A DNA stretch of 64,000 nt from Achromobacter xylosoxidans. GTDB taxonomy: Bacteria > Pseudomonadota > Gammaproteobacteria > Burkholderiales > Burkholderiaceae_B. The stretch lies in assembly GCF_001457475.1 (NCBI RefSeq), contig NZ_LN831029.1, positions 4,960,001 through 5,024,000 on the forward strand. The letters are read 5' to 3'. Both the position numbers and the translations under genes were made by a program. How positions within the stretch are numbered: the stretch's first letter is position 1; every line of letters starts with the position of its first letter. The notes beneath the pieces were generated by a model. It was not told the DNA's origin. It worked only from the letters and a program-made list of their open reading frames with translations, and ran no database searches. Positions 42,208 to 50,941 of the stretch are shown piece by piece.

Positions 42208-43098
42208 ATGACTGGGCTGATACATGAAATTCAAGCTGACGCGTTGGATCAGACGATCCCGGTGTCAACCTTGCTACGAAAGGTGAAGGTCGCCGCGGCA
42301 AAGCTGAATATTGCGACAGATATGAAGTGGGTCGAACGGGAGCTAAACGGATATCGCGACATTTCGCGAGATGAGCTCCCCGCGTACCGTCAGCTGAGAG
42401 GAGTTCTCAAAGCCCTCAATCCTTTCCACGGGTACCAGCCTGTCATCTTCGGTGATCCGAAGATGGCGGACTTATGCTCCCAGGCATCCATCGGCCAGGC
42501 TCTCCCCGAACTGGAATCGATCCTCGCAACCAACGACGACAATCTTCAGTTCAATCTATCCCCGCAGCTCAAGAAGATGTTAATGGACGCAATCCAATAT
42601 CAGCTTGAGCCGGCGTTAATGTTGAGCCGGGCGGCGGTAGTCGGAATAGTGGATGCCGTGAGAAACCTGATAGTCGATTGGAGTTTGCAGATGGAGGCGG
42701 CTGGCGTGCTAGGAGAAGGGATGACATTCAGCCAACGGGAACGTGAGAAAGCTGCCCCCGCCACCCAGCAGTTCAATATCCAGAACCTCGGCGTTCTGGG
42801 AAATGTGACTGATCACGCTCAGGTGTCAAATCACCAGACGGCGATCAAGGATATTGACGCATCGGCCCTGCGGAATATGCTCGACCAAGTGGATGCACTC
42901 CAAGATAATTTGCCGCCGCCGACTCGCGCGAAACTTGGGCCCGTCGTAGCAGATTTACAAAGAGAATCGGTCTCAGCAGCCCCGAATCAGTCAAAAATTC
43001 GGGGATTGCTTCTGTCAGCAAAAACAATCTGTGAAGGCGCAGCTGGGAATCTCGTTGCTTCAGGGGTTGTAGCAGCCATCAACAGCCTTCTTCACTGA
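42208..43098 (+). CDS. AbiTii-domain protein, candidate phage-defence gene
   Basis: A 296-residue protein. The N-terminal 190 residues fit the AbiTii domain of abortive-infection proteins (LIHEIQADALDQTIPVSTLL, RKVKVAAAKLNIATDMKWVE, ELNGYRDISRDELPAYRQLR). The C-terminal part has FNIQNLGVLGNVTDHAQVSN followed by helical stretches. A very strong AGGAGGAG lies 6 bases before the ATG. It points away from the terminase genes and is one of few intact genes in a ruined prophage, which suggests it is kept for its own benefit. The defence role is inferred from the family. Confidence 0.75.
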   Translation: MTGLIHEIQADALDQTIPVSTLLRKVKVAAAKLNIATDMKWVERELNGYRDISRDELPAYRQLRGVLKALNPFHGYQPVIFGDPKMADLCSQASIGQALPELESILATNDDNLQFNLSPQLKKMLMDAIQYQLEPALMLSRAAVVGIVDAVRNLIVDWSLQMEAAGVLGEGMTFSQREREKAAPATQQFNIQNLGVLGNVTDHAQVSNHQTAIKDIDASALRNMLDQVDALQDNLPPPTRAKLGPVVADLQRESVSAAPNQSKIRGLLLSAKTICEGAAGNLVASGVVAAINSLLH

Positions 43099-43262
43099 GA
43101 AGGCCCCGGTTAGCAGCACCAAGATTCACTTCTTCAAGGCGCAAGAGCCCGAGAGAATTGTCCCACTTCCTGTCCCACCTTTGGCGGGCTCATGTCCCAC
43201 TTGTGGGACATGGAGTATTCCGCAAAGGCGCCGCGCCCCACCGCTGGCGCGCTTATCTGCAT

Positions 43263-43631
43263 CAACTCTCCCCCAGTTGCTCGATACGGACCCGCACCAT
43301 GCCGCCCTTGACCATCTCCCCCGATATGAGGCGGCGCGAAGTGAAAGCCTCGGTCGTTGACGTTCAGGGCATCGGCGATGCCATCGGTCGCGGCCTTCAT
43401 GCGCGCCGCCAGGTTGTCTCGGTCGTAGGCTCGGGCCGCCGGTGGGTGGAATTCATAGGACAGGCGCACTGCCCCGAACTGGGAGTAGCCCCTGGCTTTG
43501 GCCAAGGCAGACCTGGTCAGAAGTCTGGCGGCGGACCGGTAGGATTGCTTCGCACGCGCGATGGGCGCCCAGTGGCCGCGGTAGTTGGGGCTCAGCTCCT
43601 TCGGCGGCCAGGATAGTTCCACAACGATCAC
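43263..43631 (-). pseudogene. rusA: RusA-family Holliday-junction resolvase, frameshifted
   Basis: A phage RusA: WPPKELSPNYRGHWAPIARA at the start, then AYDRDNLAARMKAATDGIAD and ALNVNDRG with the catalytic Asp residues (DRDN, DGIAD, NVNDR). After HFAPPH the reading frame runs on to 43134 with unlike sequence. In the next frame the expected C-terminus ISGEMVKGGMVRVRIEQLGE followed by TGA at 43263 is perfect. This shows a single-base frameshift near 43325. GTG start overlaps the stop of the upstream gene. Possibly still folded, but the tail is replaced. Confidence 0.72.
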
Positions 43632-43789
43632 GCGGCCTCCCCGGCGTTCAGCGCCAACCCGAGGGCCCTCTTTGCCATGATGAGGACCGTGACCGCATAG
43701 CGCTTTCCGCCTTTGCGTTCGTTCTCGACCAGAATCTTGAGGGCCCAGCGGCGAGAAGGCTCGACCTCATCCCAAGCAGGAGGTGTGCT

Positions 43790-43790
<1 letters not shown>
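43628..43790 (-). pseudogene. phage gene of unknown function, 5'-truncated
   Basis: The last 50 or so codons of a gene coupled to rusA (its TGA overlaps the rusA GTG). Readable part: [20 protein letters not shown] and AVTVLIMAKRALGLALNAGE. Upstream of about 43790 the sequence switches to ssb on the other strand, so the start was lost at that junction. No family recognised. Confidence 0.5.
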
Positions 43791-44174
<384 letters not shown>

Positions 44175-44177
44175 ATC

Positions 44178-44843
44178 CTACCCTTCAAGGAGCATTGCCA
44201 CTTTTGCAGTGGCATGCTTCGCCCGATCATGCGCATTCTTGACGGATGCGCTATAGCGAGTCATTCGCTCTATGACAACCTTGCCCAATGCGTTCGCCTC
44301 ACTGTAATTCTGCGACATCAGGCGATTAATTTCATTCAACTCGTCCATGGATTTGTTGTTGGATTTGTAGGCCGAAAACAATGTCTGGAAGCTTGAGTAT
44401 GCATACACCAACTGCTCACGTAGGTTTGCATTCGCGATTAGGTGCATCTTCCCGGCGTAAGCATGGAACATCGGGAAAGGGTCTTCGGGTGGTAACCAGT
44501 AGCTTTTAAACGCCGTCCCCGCGCTATGACCCTCGATTGCGGCTCCTGCTACATCCTGATAGTGCTTCCAGTGGACTAGCAATTCGGTTCCGAGCGCCTC
44601 CGCCGCTCTTTCCCCCTCTTCTTGCTCCGCACGTGCTGCGCGCTCCACCGCGTTCTGGTTATCCCGATGGGACACCCAAACCGCGATGAGAATAGCGCCG
44701 ATCGAGCCAAATGCCTGTACCCAAGAGGCCCAATCAGACGAGTGGTTCTTGAAATCCGGCATTTGCCAGACAAAGAGTGCGGCCAGGCCCGCCACTCCAA
44801 CAATTGCAGCGATTCTGCCGCACGAAAACTCGCAACTTTCCAT
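44178..44843 (-). CDS. membrane-anchored helical protein, unknown
   Basis: A 221-residue protein with two N-terminal membrane segments (RIAAIVGVAGLAALFVWQM and WVQAFGSIGAILIAVWVS), then an Arg/Glu-rich coiled-coil stretch (NAVERAARAEQEEGERAAEA) and a helical cytoplasmic domain. The WASWVQAFGSIGAI motif is common in prophage-borne proteins of unknown function. It ends 4 bp past the ssb fragment on the opposite strand. Same architecture as the gene at 46258-46950 but not an obvious copy. Confidence 0.65.
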   Translation of the reverse strand: MESCEFSCGRIAAIVGVAGLAALFVWQMPDFKNHSSDWASWVQAFGSIGAILIAVWVSHRDNQNAVERAARAEQEEGERAAEALGTELLVHWKHYQDVAGAAIEGHSAGTAFKSYWLPPEDPFPMFHAYAGKMHLIANANLREQLVYAYSSFQTLFSAYKSNNKSMDELNEINRLMSQNYSEANALGKVVIERMTRYSASVKNAHDRAKHATAKVAMLLEG

Positions 44844-44952
44844 CTTCCCGTACCCCTACCTAGTTTCGAGATAGGCGATCGTACTTCAGTACGAGAATCC
44901 CTACGCAATGCCGAAAATGCGTCAGAGTCCGACTCGACGCTGGAGATCCCAC

Positions 44953-45555
44953 ATGACCACCACCTTTCCCGCCGGCTGGAAGCTGGTTCCCATCGAGCCG
45001 ACCATTGACATGGTCGCAGATGCTGATGAAGCGGGGAATGTGCTCGGCCCGCGAGCACGCCGGATCTACACCGCCATGCTCAACGCCGCTCCCGCCGCCC
45101 CTGGCGTATCCATGGTGGAGTATGCCAGCTTCCCGAGCGGCGCCATCGTGAATGGCCGTGTGCTGGCGGATCGGCTGGAAGCGTACCCGTTCGAAAGCCA
45201 GGGCGGCGATCTGCGGCTGTGTTCGGATTGGGTCGAGTTCCGCCGATGCTTCGAATACCTGGCCGAATGGGTCGGTCTCCACGCTCCCGCTGCTGGCGAT
45301 GCGCGGGGTTCGGCTCATCACAGCCGCGACCGTGAACACCGGGCCATTGGCCAGGCGCTGAATCGCGCTTGCGCCGAGCTTCCCGAGGGCTGGCAGATCC
45401 AGATCGAATTGGAGAAGGGCGCGGGGACTGTCACGGTCCTTGATCCCGAATATTGCCCCACTGGCGTGAATGGCGGGGAAGCGTTCAGCGACACGATCAA
45501 CGAAGCCATCGACACCGCCTTTGCAGCCCAGCAGGGCAAAGGCGGTGAGAAATGA
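44953..45555 (+). CDS. phage hypothetical protein
   Basis: A 200-residue protein, first of a coupled set. Its opening WKLVPIEPTIDMVADADEAG, then RRIYTAMLNAAPAAP, is a frequent phage/prophage motif. Cys residues in LCSDWVEFRRCFEYL and a C-terminal EAFSDTINEAIDTAFAAQQG. Function unknown. The start at 44953 follows a GGAG and opens the motif. Confidence 0.7.
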   Translation: MTTTFPAGWKLVPIEPTIDMVADADEAGNVLGPRARRIYTAMLNAAPAAPGVSMVEYASFPSGAIVNGRVLADRLEAYPFESQGGDLRLCSDWVEFRRCFEYLAEWVGLHAPAAGDARGSAHHSRDREHRAIGQALNRACAELPEGWQIQIELEKGAGTVTVLDPEYCPTGVNGGEAFSDTINEAIDTAFAAQQGKGGEK

Positions 45556-45932
45556 CAACCGGCATCGATATCCTCAACGAGTTCACGAAGGAAAAAATCA
45601 TCGCCTTCGTGCGTGAAAAGGGGCTATTCCTGCGCATCAGTCGCCGAGACCTGCTTTTCATCCACTGGAAGACTGCTAGCAAGAAGCTGATGGCCGACTT
45701 TGACGCGGAGTTTGCCCGCTGGGATGCGGAAAAGCCCGATTTCAAAAAGCGGGATGCCTTGGCTATCCAATGCAATGCCAGCAAAGACATACACGAAAGG
45801 CTTCGTCTACTGCGCGAGATCGAACCATACGACAAGGCTCTGCAAGATCACATTTCGCGCACCCGGAAGCTGGACGCCCGGCAGAAGGCGGTTGACCGCA
45901 TGTATCGCGACATCGAAAGGGAGGCAGCATGA
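45552..45932 (+). CDS. phage hypothetical protein
   Basis: A 126-residue, highly charged, mostly helical protein (ILNEFTKEKIIAFVREKGLF; LDARQKAVDRMYRDIEREAA). Starts on an ATGA overlap with the preceding gene and ends on one with the next, so translation is coupled. No family recognised. Confidence 0.65.
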   Translation: MTTGIDILNEFTKEKIIAFVREKGLFLRISRRDLLFIHWKTASKKLMADFDAEFARWDAEKPDFKKRDALAIQCNASKDIHERLRLLREIEPYDKALQDHISRTRKLDARQKAVDRMYRDIEREAA

Positions 45933-46144
45933 CCACGCCCACATCAGCATCGGTCCTGGTCACCTTGAAGGTTGAGGTGCATGTCGGTGCTTGGAACGAG
46001 ACAGCAACGTTTGCCAGCCTGCGTGAACAGGTAATCCGCGAGGCCAAGCAAAGTTTGCATATCGCCCTCCAGAAGCACAACGACATGGCAGTGGTCGGCG
46101 AGCCCGTAGCCGTTCGCGTCATCATCTCGGGAGACAGCAAATGA
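45929..46144 (+). CDS. small phage hypothetical protein
   Basis: A 71-residue protein (VLVTLKVEVHVGAWNETATF, AVRVIISGDSK), ATGA-coupled to the gene before. Alternating beta/alpha pattern; function unknown. The codon after its stop overlaps another ATGA (46141), suggesting a further gene once followed; only about 40 codons (MTMATILSARWKLTSADWTE and on) read plausibly before the minus-strand gene at 46258 begins. Confidence 0.6.
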   Translation: MTTPTSASVLVTLKVEVHVGAWNETATFASLREQVIREAKQSLHIALQKHNDMAVVGEPVAVRVIISGDSK

Positions 46145-46257
46145 CCATGGCGACGATCCTTTCCGCCCGCTGGAAATTGACCTCTGCTGATTGGACCGAA
46201 GACACACGCATGAAAGCGCTTCCTCGGGTTGCCTCGACACAGACTATAAAACTGCGA

Positions 46258-46950
46258 TCAGGTAGATTTCTTCGCATTCAAGGACATGTTCGCCGTCCCG
46301 CTGCCCATCACGAAAAACGGGGGCACAGCGTTCATTTTCTTGAATTGCACCAGAATGCGCTCCATGCAGCGATACGTGCTCTGGTGCAACTGATCCGCCC
46401 TCTCCAGCTCGGTGCTCAGCCCGTTTTTCAGTCTTGCCAACGAGGTCATATCACCCATCATGGTGCCCTTGCTTTCGAGGCGTTGTTCAATCTCCGCCTG
46501 AACAGTATTCGTGAAGTCAAGCAGATCCGCAATGATCAGCCTGCCAAGCCTCTCCGTAGCTCCTTGCTTTGCGATCTCCAATTGAGCATACAGGTGCTGC
46601 ACTGTCGCCAAGGGAGGTGTATTCCGGATGTCCTGCAACCTTCCTGCAATATCGCGGACCCTTCCGCTAACTCGGTGGACTTCCTCGGCGATCGCCCAGT
46701 CGGCGAGAAGCTGATTCAATCGTTGCTCCCTTCTCCTATCCCAATTCTGATACATCGGCACAGCCACTGCCGCCACTGTCGCGCCGACGGTGCCAACCGC
46801 AGTCATCACATTCAGAAAACTTACGGATGCCAGAACGCCCGGACGATCCCGCCAGCACCAGCCCAGGACAAAGCCGGCTATCGCGGTAGCCACCGAAACG
46901 CCTACCCAGAAACCCGTCAATCGCCAATCATCAAATTTGACCTCTGTCAT
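46258..46950 (-). CDS. membrane-anchored helical protein, unknown
   Basis: A 230-residue protein with two N-terminal membrane segments (LTGFWVGVSVATAIAGFVLG and VMTAVGTVGATVAAVAVPMY), a basic turn (QNWDRRREQRLNQLLADW), then a long helical domain. It interrupts the plus-strand run of small phage genes, lies antisense to them and is lower in GC. Its layout parallels 44178-44843. No family recognised; a moron or exclusion factor is a guess. Confidence 0.62.
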   Translation of the reverse strand: MTEVKFDDWRLTGFWVGVSVATAIAGFVLGWCWRDRPGVLASVSFLNVMTAVGTVGATVAAVAVPMYQNWDRRREQRLNQLLADWAIAEEVHRVSGRVRDIAGRLQDIRNTPPLATVQHLYAQLEIAKQGATERLGRLIIADLLDFTNTVQAEIEQRLESKGTMMGDMTSLARLKNGLSTELERADQLHQSTYRCMERILVQFKKMNAVPPFFVMGSGTANMSLNAKKST

Positions 46951-47009
46951 GCCCGCCTCGCTGGTCGTGTTGCAGCGAAGCGATCGTACACGAGGACCGG
47001 AGAGGCAGC

Positions 47010-47783
47010 ATGACCAACCAGAACAACGCCACCCAGGCGGCCAAACCTCAAACCGTGCTTTCGTTCGATGAGCGCGAGCGCATCTTGTGCCAGTTCATCC
47101 GCGAGCCGATCAACCACGACCGGGAAATGGCCATCGCCATCGAAACCGCCCTGCTGTCCAAGCTGCGCGCCCCTGTAGCCGACAGTTTTGAATCGTGGTG
47201 GTCTGCCCAGGCAGCGGCAAACGGCGGCAATGACATAGGCGCGGACTACCGTCATTGGGCGAACAAGGCATTGCTGGCAAGCGCCCCTGTAGCCGGGGAG
47301 GCGACGGACACCTTCCGCAACTTGCTGCTCGAAGCGGTGCATCGGTACGGCAATGCGCGGGCCTTGGCGGAACACGACATCAAGCAACGGGGCCAAATCA
47401 GCACAACCGTGGCCGCGATTCTCGATCTGCTCGATGCCGCGCCCCAGGCCAGCGCCGAGGACGTGCGCAATGCGGCGCTCCCGGAAATGGTGCGCTATGA
47501 CAAAGATGATGGGCTTGCGGGCGCGTCATGGAAAGATGGCTGGAATGACTGCATACGGGCGGCTGAAAACTTGCGCGCCCTCAAGACCCAGGCGGACAAG
47601 GACGGCGGCCAGCAGCGCGCCGGGGATGTTTCAGCAGAGGCGCACAATGCCGCCCTGCTGGAAGTTGAGCGGGTCGGTGTCGAGCTGGCGGGCAGGCTAC
47701 ACGAGGCGGCCATGTCGCTGGAAACCATCAGCCAGATAGCCGGCAGGCCCGGCAAGGATATCCGTCCTGCGGCAGGCTCTTGA
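47010..47783 (+). CDS. phage hypothetical protein, 3' end replaced
   Basis: A 257-residue protein with helical, Ala-rich sequence: TVLSFDERERILCQFIREPI, then ADSFESWWSAQAAANGGNDI, and LDLLDAAPQASAEDVRNAAL. After LETISQIAGRPGKDI it runs for a few codons over integrase sequence and stops, so its true end was probably deleted when it was joined to the integrase fragment at about 47757. Function unknown. Confidence 0.6.
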   Translation: MTNQNNATQAAKPQTVLSFDERERILCQFIREPINHDREMAIAIETALLSKLRAPVADSFESWWSAQAAANGGNDIGADYRHWANKALLASAPVAGEATDTFRNLLLEAVHRYGNARALAEHDIKQRGQISTTVAAILDLLDAAPQASAEDVRNAALPEMVRYDKDDGLAGASWKDGWNDCIRAAENLRALKTQADKDGGQQRAGDVSAEAHNAALLEVERVGVELAGRLHEAAMSLETISQIAGRPGKDIRPAAGS

Positions 47784-48480
47784 GCTGGCGGTGCAGGACA
47801 AGGTTCTGACCGACAACCCGGCCGAGGGCGTGCCGCGGGCCAAGCACCAGAAGGAGCCACCAGACTCTTTCAGCCTGGAAGAGGCCGAGGCCATCATCGC
47901 CTACGCGGCAGAGAAGTATCCCGAGCCGGTCTACAACATGATCGAAGCTTGGTTTTTCACGGGCCTTCGCACGTCCGAAGTGTTCGGCACCAGATGGCCG
48001 AACGTCGATCTAAGGGACAAGACGGCGCAAATCGTGGAAGCCATTGTGCGTGGGGAGCGAAAATCCCGCACGAAGACCAATACCGGGCGCCTGGTCAAGC
48101 TCAACAGCCGCAGCTTCGCCGCCTTCCATCGGCAGGAGAAACACTCGCGGATGCGTGGTGAGCAGGTTTGGCTGGATCCCAGGTACGGAACGGCCTGGGA
48201 GGATGAGCGGACGTTTCGCCGCAGCTATTGGTCGCCAGCCTTGAAGATCTTGGGAATCCGATACAGGCGCCCGTACAACATCCGGCACACTTACGCGACG
48301 ATGATGTTGATGGCTGGGATTCGCCCGGCGTTCTGCGCCAAGCAGATGGGGCATAGCATTCAGGTGTTTCTGACCACTTATGCCAAGTGGCTGGACGGTG
48401 CCCACGACGACCTAGAAATGACCCGCCTGGAATCCGCAATTACCCCGAATGTTCCCCGAAAAAACAAAACAGGCACCTAA
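47758..48480 (+). pseudogene. int: tyrosine recombinase (prophage integrase), 5'-truncated
   Basis: The catalytic half of a phage integrase: VLRQALELAVQDKVLTDNPA, then GLRTSEVFG (catalytic Arg), YNIRHTYATMML (H-x-x-R), QMGHSIQVFLTTYAKW (His and nucleophile Tyr). The N-terminal arm- and core-binding domains (about 170 residues) are missing; the frame is open only from 47740 and homology starts at about 47757. GTG at 47791 could start a 229-residue fragment. The 3' end overlaps a terminator and stops 25 bp from tRNA-His, the probable attachment gene. Confidence 0.88.
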
Positions 48481-48488
48481 GTGCCTGT
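48469..48488 (-). terminator. tRNA-His terminator
   Basis: On the minus strand, ACAGGCAC-ttag-GTGCCTGT followed by TTTTGTTTTTT: a canonical Rho-independent terminator 17 bp past the tRNA 3' end. It overlaps the last codons and stop of the integrase fragment on the plus strand. Confidence 0.85.
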
Positions 48489-48505
48489 AATGTAAAGGAA
48501 TTCTT

Positions 48506-48581
48506 TGGGGTGGCTGATGGGACTCGAACCCACGACAACCGGAATCACAATCCGGGACTCTACCAACTGAGCTACAGCCAC
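48506..48581 (-). tRNA. tRNA-His (GTG)
   Basis: Cloverleaf reads from the minus strand. Acceptor GTGGCTG pairs with CAGCCAC, D-arm AGCTCAGTTGGTAGAG, anticodon loop GATTGTGATT with anticodon GTG, T-arm GTGGGTTCGAACCCCAT, and CCA encoded at 48508-48506. The extra 5' G typical of tRNA-His is available at 48582. It is the likely integration target of the neighbouring prophage remnant and remains intact. Confidence 0.95.
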
Positions 48582-48806
48582 CACATTTTTCTTGCGCTGA
48601 CACCAAACCGCTGCACCAAATTGCTGACACCAGAAATTTCGTGTTCAACTGCAAAGAGGCCGAATTCTAGCATGTTTTTTTCGGCGGTGTAAAACGCCCC
48701 GCGATCCTGCCGCCTCGGCCTCGTCCGCCCCCTCTTGCCACGCCTGCCCGCCTTGCTATCCTTGGCGCTCGAATCACCCTCTGGAGGCCTGCGTCGCGCC
48801 GTTGCC

Positions 48807-50264
48807 ATGGATCGCATACATGAATTATTGACCGCTTACTGGCCGCACATGGTGTTCGGCATCAGCGTGGTGGCGGGCACGGGCGCGGCGGTGCATGCCG
48901 CCATGACCAAGCAGGACGTGCGCTCGGCCATCGGCTGGGTCGGGTTGGCGCTGTTCTCGCCCTTGTTCGGGGCGGCGGCCTATTTCGTGGCGGGGATCAA
49001 CCGGATCCGCAAAACGCGGCTGTCGCAGCAGCGTGACGAAGCCATGCTGGTGGACGCGGCGCTGGTGGAGACGCCCAGCGTGGACGTGGCGCCGATCTCG
49101 GGCCCGCAGTTCGCGTCGCTGAAGGTGCTGGGCGACCAGGTCAGCCGCTTCCGGCTGCTGGGCGGCAACGCGGTGCGGCCGCTGGCCGGCGGCGATGAGG
49201 CCTATCCGGCGATGCTGCAGGCGATCCGCGAGGCGCGCCACGCGGTGGCGATGCAGAGCTACATCTTCGACAACGACGCGATCGGCCGCGAGATGGCGCA
49301 GGCGCTGATCGAGGCGCACGGGCGCGGGGTGCAGGTGCGGGTGCTGATCGATGCGATCGGCGCCAAGTATTCGCGGCCGCCGATCGTGCGGATGCTGGCG
49401 CGCGGCGGCGTGCCGGTGGCGCGGTTCATGACCAATCCGCTGGGCGTGCTGCGCATGCCGTATGCCAATCTGCGCAGCCACCGCAAGGTGCTGGTGGTGG
49501 ATGGCCGCATCGGTTTCACCGGCGGCATGAACGTGCGGGCGGCGTTCGTGACGGCGCTGTCGGGCGCGGCCACCAATGTCGATACGCATTTCCGGGTGGA
49601 AGGCCCGATCGTGACGCAGTTGATGTCGGTGTTTGCGCACGACTGGAATTTCACGACGCACGAGTCGCTGCCGGCGCGGCCGTGGTTCGATCCGCACGCC
49701 CAGCCCGTGCATGGAGTGGTGCCGATGCGCTGCGTGCCGTCGGGGCCGGACCGGGCCATGGGCAGCGCGCACAGCATCCTGCTGGGCGCGCTGGCGGTGG
49801 CGCAGCGCCACGTGCGGATCCAGTCGCCCTATTTCCTGCCGGACCAACCGCTGATCGGCGCGCTGGCGACGGCGGCGCGGCGCGGGGTCATCGTCGATAT
49901 CGTGATTCCGGGCAAGAACAATCTGCGGCTGGTCGACTATGCCATGACGGCGCAGCTGGACCAGGTGGTGCGCACCGGCTGCCGGGTGTGGCGCTCGCGC
50001 GGAGCGTTCGACCATTCCAAGCTGATGACGGTGGATGACGGCTGGGCCTATGTCGGGTCGTCGAACCTGGACCCGCGCAGCCTGCGGCTGAATTTCGAGC
50101 TGGATACGGAGATCTACGACCCGCAGGTGGCATGCTGGATCGGCGCCCGCATCGATGCGCTGGTGGCCGACGCGCGCCGGCAGACGCTCGATGAATTGCA
50201 GCAGGCGCCGTTCGCCAAGCGGCTGCGCAACAAGGTGATCTGGCTGGCCACGCCCTACCTCTGA
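48807..50264 (+). CDS. cls: cardiolipin synthase-like phospholipase D protein
   Basis: A 485-residue membrane protein. Two N-terminal membrane segments (HMVFGISVVAGTGAAVHAAM; AIGWVGLALFSPLFGAAAYF), then two phospholipase D domains with HKD motifs SHRKVLVVDGRIGFTGGMN and FDHSKLMTVDDGWAYVGSSN. This is the bacterial cardiolipin synthase layout, condensing two phosphatidylglycerols. The start is the ATG at 48807 because it opens the membrane region; GGAGG lies rather far (about 20 bases) upstream. Confidence 0.9.
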   Translation: MDRIHELLTAYWPHMVFGISVVAGTGAAVHAAMTKQDVRSAIGWVGLALFSPLFGAAAYFVAGINRIRKTRLSQQRDEAMLVDAALVETPSVDVAPISGPQFASLKVLGDQVSRFRLLGGNAVRPLAGGDEAYPAMLQAIREARHAVAMQSYIFDNDAIGREMAQALIEAHGRGVQVRVLIDAIGAKYSRPPIVRMLARGGVPVARFMTNPLGVLRMPYANLRSHRKVLVVDGRIGFTGGMNVRAAFVTALSGAATNVDTHFRVEGPIVTQLMSVFAHDWNFTTHESLPARPWFDPHAQPVHGVVPMRCVPSGPDRAMGSAHSILLGALAVAQRHVRIQSPYFLPDQPLIGALATAARRGVIVDIVIPGKNNLRLVDYAMTAQLDQVVRTGCRVWRSRGAFDHSKLMTVDDGWAYVGSSNLDPRSLRLNFELDTEIYDPQVACWIGARIDALVADARRQTLDELQQAPFAKRLRNKVIWLATPYL

Positions 50265-50292
50265 GCCCGGCGGCGCCGGCATGCGGGAAAAT

Positions 50293-50335
50293 CGGCGGCC
50301 GCTGGCCGCCGGTTGCGTTTGGCGGCTTCGCCGCC
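50293..50335. terminator. two hairpins between convergent genes
   Basis: CGGCGGCC (50293-50300)/GGCCGCCG (50304-50311) and GGCGGC (50321-50326)/GCCGCC (50330-50335) between the convergent cardiolipin synthase and thioesterase genes. GC-rich and without a good U-tract. Confidence 0.5.
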
Positions 50336-50342
50336 CGCCGCA

Positions 50343-50771
50343 TCAACCGTCCGAGGTCGGCACCGCGGCCTGGCGCACGGCGAAGACGGCGCTGGCCTTG
50401 AGCACCAGGCGTTCGTCCACCTTCAGATGGCAGGTGGCGTAGATCAGGCGCTTGCCGCGCTTGTCGATGGTGACGTGGGCTTCGAGCCAGTCGCCGGGCA
50501 TGACGGCGTTGAGGTATTCGACCGACATTTGCGCGGTGACGACCGAGGCCTGGCATTGATGGGCGATGACATAGCCGAGGGCGCTGTCGGCCAGGGTGGC
50601 GAGCAGGCCGCCGTGGGCCATGCCGTGCATGTTGCCGTGGGCCGCGCCGATGCGCATGGCCAGCACGTCGTCGACCGCGCGCCGGTAGAAGCCGCCCAGG
50701 TCCGCCAGGTGGCGCATGAACTGGCTGCTGGGTTGCCACGGCGCGAAGCCGGCGGGGATGGTGTCTGTCAT
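50343..50771 (-). CDS. PaaI-type hotdog thioesterase
   Basis: A 142-residue acyl-CoA thioesterase of the PaaI family. The hotdog signature HGMAHGGLLATLADSALGYV contains the active-site region, and VEYLNAVMPGDWLEAHVTID and LIYATCHLKVDERLVLKASA follow. Likely removes stalled aryl- or acyl-CoA thioesters. Start at 50771; the frame continues upstream only as low-complexity Arg/Pro. Divergent from the AraC regulator across 170 bp. Confidence 0.88.
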   Translation of the reverse strand: MTDTIPAGFAPWQPSSQFMRHLADLGGFYRRAVDDVLAMRIGAAHGNMHGMAHGGLLATLADSALGYVIAHQCQASVVTAQMSVEYLNAVMPGDWLEAHVTIDKRGKRLIYATCHLKVDERLVLKASAVFAVRQAAVPTSDG

Positions 50772-50941
50772 GGGATGGTAAGTGTCTGCTGCGCAATGCC
50801 CCACGGTAGCGCAAAGCGCACGGCGCGCGCCAGCGCCGGCCGGCGGCGACCGGTGAGCGGACAATTTCGGCGGCGGCTGGCGCGGCCGTCGCGCCGGCGC
50901 TACATTCTGCCCATGCAATCGTCCGTTTCTCCGCCCCACGC

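Noticed and set aside
43134..43262. Native C-terminal extension of RusA
   Set aside because: Sequence is unlike RusA and results from a frameshift; the true tail and stop lie in the neighbouring frame.
46141..47013. 290-codon plus-strand frame over the minus-strand membrane protein
   Set aside because: Only the first 40 or so codons look gene-like (ATGA coupling); the rest is a shadow of the two-helix membrane protein on the other strand.
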